This document shows positions 6,300 to 9,370 of a stretch of 9,370 nt of DNA, piece after piece; the first letter of the stretch is position 1; the number at the start of each line of letters is the position of its first letter. Location: positions 1 through 9,370 of the forward strand of contig JAEYTW010000754.1 in NCBI GenBank assembly GCA_023433835.1, given 5' to 3'. A program made the translations under genes and the position numbers. Under the pieces are notes generated by a model. The model saw nothing but the letters and a program-made list of their open reading frames with translations. It was not told the DNA's origin and did not search any database. This stretch comes from Pseudomonadota bacterium (GTDB lineage Bacteria > Pseudomonadota > Alphaproteobacteria > Ferrovibrionales > Ferrovibrionaceae).

Positions 6300-7202
6300 A
6301 TGACGCGCGCAGTGCAATGGGCCGGGGTGTTCCCGGCGGCGACCACCCAGTTCAAGGATGATTTCTCGCTCGATCTCGACCTGACCCGGCACCTGCTGGA
6401 AGCAATGATCGACCAGGGCGTGCACGGCCTGATCATGCTGGGCTCGGTCGGCGAGAACACGGTGCTGGAGCCCGAAGAGAAGCTTGCCGTGCTGCGCATG
6501 GCCAAGGAAGTCACCCGCGGCCGCATTCCCGTCATCTCGGGCGTCGCCGAATACACCACCGCCCAGTCGATCCGCTTCGCGCGTGCCTGCGAGGAGATCG
6601 GCATCGACGGCCTGATGGTGCTGCCGGCGATGGTCTACAAGGCCGACGCCCGCGAGAACGTCGCCCATTTCCGCGCCGTGGCCAACGCCACCAGGCTGCC
6701 GATCATGGTCTACAACAACCCGCCGGCCTACAACGCCGATCTCGGCCCGGCCGAGTTCAAGGCGCTGGCCGACGTGCCTAACCTGGTCGCGATCAAGGAA
6801 AGCTCGGGCAATTCGCGCCGCGTCACCGACCTGATCAACGAGCTCGGCGACCGCTACATCATGTTCTGCGGCCTCGACGATCTCGTGTTCGAGGCGGTGG
6901 CGCTGGGCTGTGTCGGCTGGGTGTCGGGCTTCACCGATGCCTTCCCGAAGGAATCGGTCCGGCTGTTCGACATGCTGGCCAAGGGCCAGTTCAAGGAGGC
7001 GCTGCCGCTCTATCGCTGGTTCACGCCGATCCTGCATCTCGACGATCACCCGAAGCTGGTCCAGTACATCAAGCTCGCCCAGGTGATGACCGGCGTCGGC
7101 ACCGAGACCGTGCGCCCGCCGCGCCTGCGCCTGGTCGGCGACGAGCGCGAGCGGATCAGCACGCTGATCCAGAAGGCGATCGACACTCGTCCGCAGGTCT
7201 GA
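6300..7202 (+). CDS. lhpC: DHDPS-superfamily enzyme, probable pyrroline-4-hydroxy-2-carboxylate deaminase
   Basis: A 300-aa TIM-barrel protein of the DapA/N-acetylneuraminate lyase superfamily. The Schiff-base lysine is Lys166 in AIKESSG and the catalytic tyrosine is Tyr138 in MVYNNPP. The GSVGE loop (48-52) replaces the GTTGE of true dihydrodipicolinate synthase, arguing against a lysine-biosynthesis role. The next two genes encode a DadA-like flavoenzyme and a 4-hydroxyproline epimerase. The best call is therefore delta1-pyrroline-4-hydroxy-2-carboxylate deaminase (LhpC, also called HypD), which converts the pyrroline to 2-oxoglutarate semialdehyde and ammonia in the cytoplasm. Length is normal. 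GGAGG sits 7 nt before the ATG, and the gene opens the operon behind a palindrome-covered promoter. Without the context only the superfamily could be stated. Confidence 0.83.
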   Translation: MTRAVQWAGVFPAATTQFKDDFSLDLDLTRHLLEAMIDQGVHGLIMLGSVGENTVLEPEEKLAVLRMAKEVTRGRIPVISGVAEYTTAQSIRFARACEEIGIDGLMVLPAMVYKADARENVAHFRAVANATRLPIMVYNNPPAYNADLGPAEFKALADVPNLVAIKESSGNSRRVTDLINELGDRYIMFCGLDDLVFEAVALGCVGWVSGFTDAFPKESVRLFDMLAKGQFKEALPLYRWFTPILHLDDHPKLVQYIKLAQVMTGVGTETVRPPRLRLVGDERERISTLIQKAIDTRPQV

Positions 7203-7207
7203 CCGAC

Positions 7208-8473
7208 ATGGCGGCAGCGCCCGAACGCATCCTGGTGATCGGTGCCGGGGTCATCGGCCTCAACTGCGCCATCGCGCTGCGCAAGACGGGCGCTGCCGTC
7301 ACCGTCGTCGACGAGAAGGGGCCGGGCGAAGGCACCTCATTCGGCAATGCCGGCTGCATCGCCATCGCCGAAATCCTGCCGATTTCGACGCCGGGCCTGA
7401 TCTGGGACGTGCCGCGCATGCTGCTCGACCCGCTCGGGCCCCTCTCGATCCGCTGGTCCTACCTGCCGCGGCTGGCGCCCTGGCTGTGGCGATTCTGGCT
7501 GGCCGGCGGGCAGGCCCGCGTCGCGCGGCTGACCGGCGTGCTGGCGAGCCTGACCGGCCGCGCCTGGGACGACTGGCGCCTGGTGGCCGAAGAAGCCGGC
7601 ATTGCCCACCTGATCCGGCAGCAGGGCAGCCTGGTCGTCTACGACACCGACAAGGGTCTGGCCGCCTCGGCCGGCGAGTGGGCGGCCCGGGCCGATTACG
7701 GCATCCGTTTCGAGAAGCTCGCCGGCGGCGAACTGCGCGAGCTGGAGCCGGCGCTGTCACCGCATTACCGCCATGGCTACCTGATCAACGACTGGGGCCA
7801 TGTCGCCGATCCCTATCGCATCGTTACCGGGCTGGCCGAGCATTTCCTGAACCAGGGCGGCATCATCCTGCGCGGCCGCATCGCCGATTTCCGCCGGCAG
7901 GATGAAAAACCTGTCGCCGCGCTGGTCGAGGGCGCGCCGGAAATCGCCTTCGATCGCGTCGTCATCGCCGCCGGCGCCTGGTCGAAACCGCTTTGCGCCA
8001 AGCTCGGCCTCGACGTGCCGCTCGATACCGAGCGTGGCTACAACACGACGATCGCGAAACCCGGCATCACCGTGACCCGGCCGATCACCTCGGCCGAAGG
8101 CTCGTTCGTCGCGACCCCGATGGAGATGGGCCTGCGCATCGGCGGGGCGGTCGAACTGGCCGGGCTCGAGACGCCGGCGAATTTCCAGCGTTCGCGCGCC
8201 CTGCTCGAACTGGGCCGGCGCATGCTGCCGCAGCTCGATACGGGCGGCGGCAAGGAATGGATGGGCTTCCGCCCGTCGATGCCCGATTCGCTGCCCGTCA
8301 TCGGCGTCTCGCCGCGCGATCGCAACGTCCTGCTCGCCTTCGGCCATGGTCATCTCGGCCTGACCGAGGGGGCGACGACCGGCCGGCTGATCGCCGCTCT
8401 TGCCACGGGCCTGCCGACCGTGATCGATATCAAGCCGTTCCGCGTCAACCGCCGCTTCACCGGCGTCGACTGA
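7208..8473 (+). CDS. lhpB: DadA-like FAD oxidoreductase, probable D-hydroxyproline dehydrogenase
   Basis: A 421-aa flavoprotein of the D-amino-acid oxidase/dehydrogenase (DAO) family. The dinucleotide-binding motif IGAGVIG is at residues 11-17, with the acidic Asp35 ending the second strand and GTSFGNAGCI following at 42-51, as in DadA proteins. Near the C-terminus WMGFRPSMPDSLPVIG (351-366) and GHGHLGLTEGATTGRL are the usual DAO-family substrate- and FAD-binding segments. In this operon it should oxidise cis-4-hydroxy-D-proline to delta1-pyrroline-4-hydroxy-2-carboxylate (LhpB or HypO), passing electrons to the respiratory chain or another acceptor. A D-amino-acid dehydrogenase of other specificity is the alternative. 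It begins 5 nt after the lhpC stop with only a weak Shine-Dalgarno sequence, suggesting translational coupling. It is a single-subunit type; no separate beta or gamma subunit genes follow. Confidence 0.82.
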   Translation: MAAAPERILVIGAGVIGLNCAIALRKTGAAVTVVDEKGPGEGTSFGNAGCIAIAEILPISTPGLIWDVPRMLLDPLGPLSIRWSYLPRLAPWLWRFWLAGGQARVARLTGVLASLTGRAWDDWRLVAEEAGIAHLIRQQGSLVVYDTDKGLAASAGEWAARADYGIRFEKLAGGELRELEPALSPHYRHGYLINDWGHVADPYRIVTGLAEHFLNQGGIILRGRIADFRRQDEKPVAALVEGAPEIAFDRVVIAAGAWSKPLCAKLGLDVPLDTERGYNTTIAKPGITVTRPITSAEGSFVATPMEMGLRIGGAVELAGLETPANFQRSRALLELGRRMLPQLDTGGGKEWMGFRPSMPDSLPVIGVSPRDRNVLLAFGHGHLGLTEGATTGRLIAALATGLPTVIDIKPFRVNRRFTGVD

Positions 8474-8480
8474 TTATTCC

Positions 8481-8486
8481 AGGGGA
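8481..8486 (+). promoter_or_regulatory. Ribosome binding site for lhpA; start ambiguous
   Basis: AGGGGA lies 3 nt before the ATG at 8490 and 9 nt before a second in-frame ATG at 8496. The spacing suits the second ATG somewhat better. The two starts differ by only two residues (MAMAAQ versus MAAQ), so the choice has no functional weight. Confidence 0.55.
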
Positions 8487-8489
8487 TCC

Positions 8490-9370
8490 ATGGCCATGGC
8501 CGCGCAAACCTTCTTCTGCATCGATGCCCATACCTGCGGCAACCCGGTCCGGGTCGTCGCCGGCGGCGGACCGCGCCTGGACGGCGCGACGATGATGGAG
8601 CGCCGCGCGCATTTCCTGTCGGAATTCGACTGGGTGCGCACCGGGCTGATGTTCGAGCCGCGCGGGCACGAGGTGATGTCGGGCTCTATCCTCTATCCGC
8701 CGACGCGCGAGGATTGCGACATCGGCATCCTGTTCATCGAGGTCTCGGGCTGCCTGCCGATGTGCGGCCACGGCACCATCGGCACCGTCACCGTGATGAT
8801 CGAGCACGGCCTGGTGCGCCCGCGCACGCCGGGCGTGCTGCGGCTGGACACGCCGGCCGGCCTGGTCGTCGCCGAATACACGCAGGTCGGGCCCCATGTC
8901 GAATCGGTCAAGCTGACCAACGTGCCGGGTTTCCTGCACAGCCGCGACATCGCCGTCGACATGCCCGAGCTCGGCGGCCGCATCAGCGTCGACGTCGCCT
9001 ATGGCGGCAATTTCTACGCGATCGTCGAGGCGCAGGAGCATTTCCGCGACATCGCCGACTTTACCGCCGGCGACCTCGTCCGCCTCTCCCCGATCCTGCG
9101 CCGCCGGCTGAACGAAGTGACAGACATCGCGCATCCGGAAAAGCCCGACATCAAGGGCATCAGCCATATCCTGTGGACCGGCGCGCCGCGTATCCCTGAG
9201 GCCACCGCGCGCAATGCGGTGTTCTACGGCGACAAGGCGATCGACCGCAGTCCCTGCGGCACCGGCACCTCGGCCCGCATGGCCCAGCGCCATGCCAAGG
9301 GCCTCTTGAAGCCCGGCGAAGCCTTCGTCCATGAATCGATCATCGGCTCGCTGTTCGTCGGGGGGCGAGC
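8490..9370 (+). CDS. lhpA: 4-hydroxyproline 2-epimerase (proline racemase family), 3'-truncated by window edge
   Basis: The first 293 residues of a proline racemase-family protein; the usual length is about 310-340, so little is missing. Both catalytic cysteines are present: Cys92 in MCGHGTIG and Cys256 in SPCGTGTSA. Having two cysteines points to an epimerase or racemase rather than trans-3-hydroxyproline dehydratase, which carries Thr at one site. The opening stretch FFCIDAHTCGNPVR and the segments WVRTGLMFEPRGHEVMSGS and LYPPTREDCDI closely match the 4-hydroxyproline epimerase branch. It would convert trans-4-hydroxy-L-proline to cis-4-hydroxy-D-proline, the substrate of the flavoenzyme just upstream (HypRE in Sinorhizobium, LhpA in Pseudomonas). 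It starts 16 nt after the lhpB stop. No stop codon is reached before the window ends. Proline racemase activity is a less likely alternative. Confidence 0.9.
   Translation, partial: MAMAAQTFFCIDAHTCGNPVRVVAGGGPRLDGATMMERRAHFLSEFDWVRTGLMFEPRGHEVMSGSILYPPTREDCDIGILFIEVSGCLPMCGHGTIGTVTVMIEHGLVRPRTPGVLRLDTPAGLVVAEYTQVGPHVESVKLTNVPGFLHSRDIAVDMPELGGRISVDVAYGGNFYAIVEAQEHFRDIADFTAGDLVRLSPILRRRLNEVTDIAHPEKPDIKGISHILWTGAPRIPEATARNAVFYGDKAIDRSPCGTGTSARMAQRHAKGLLKPGEAFVHESIIGSLFVGGR

Noticed and set aside
5586..7049. Open frame of 487 codons on the - strand spanning the divergent control region
   Set aside because: It crosses the promoter/palindrome region, runs antisense to lhpC, and then reads the lyase gene in a wrong frame. 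Both real genes have strong family motifs.
8457..9332. Open frame of 291 codons on the - strand opposite the epimerase
   Set aside because: The + strand encodes an unmistakable proline racemase-family protein with both catalytic cysteines; the antisense frame has no features.

Overview
The window looks like a piece of an alphaproteobacterial chromosome. The DNA is GC-rich, and the pairing of a short S1-less RNase E/G-type protein with the zinc-binding protein YacG is typical of that class. I cannot name the genus from sequence alone. No tRNA, rRNA, insertion sequence, integrase or CRISPR array is visible.

Layout. (1) Positions 1-907, + strand: the 3' part of an RNase E/G-family gene, with an apparent one-base frameshift near 59-68, overlapping yacG by ATGA. 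(2) Positions 908-1197: a 290-bp non-coding leader with an AT-rich patch, a weak candidate promoter and two competing hairpins. (3) Positions 1198-4375, + strand: a two-gene cassette encoding a large (702 aa) patatin-like phospholipase and, 13 bp later, a 351-aa protein with three predicted membrane segments and a four-cysteine predicted periplasmic domain. This pair is the least explained part of the window and the best candidate for an undescribed system. (4) Positions 4379-6148, - strand: a heparinase II/III-like polysaccharide lyase with a Tat-type signal peptide, ending 3 bp from the membrane protein gene. (5) Positions 6149-6299: a divergent control region with a 17-bp palindrome overlapping a candidate promoter. 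(6) Positions 6300-9370, + strand: a catabolic operon of a DapA/DHDPS-superfamily deaminase, a DadA-like FAD oxidoreductase and a proline racemase-family 4-hydroxyproline 2-epimerase that runs off the end.

How the genes work together. The last three fit trans-4-hydroxy-L-proline degradation: the epimerase makes cis-4-hydroxy-D-proline, the flavoenzyme oxidises it to a pyrroline carboxylate, and the DapA-type enzyme deaminates and dehydrates that to 2-oxoglutarate semialdehyde. The final dehydrogenase, the transporter and a regulator are not in the window. The palindrome is a plausible operator for this operon and perhaps also for the divergent lyase. The patatin/membrane pair has its own leader and ribosome binding sites and no metabolic link to its neighbours. 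A membrane-lipid role is a reasonable inference, and phage defence is one untested possibility.
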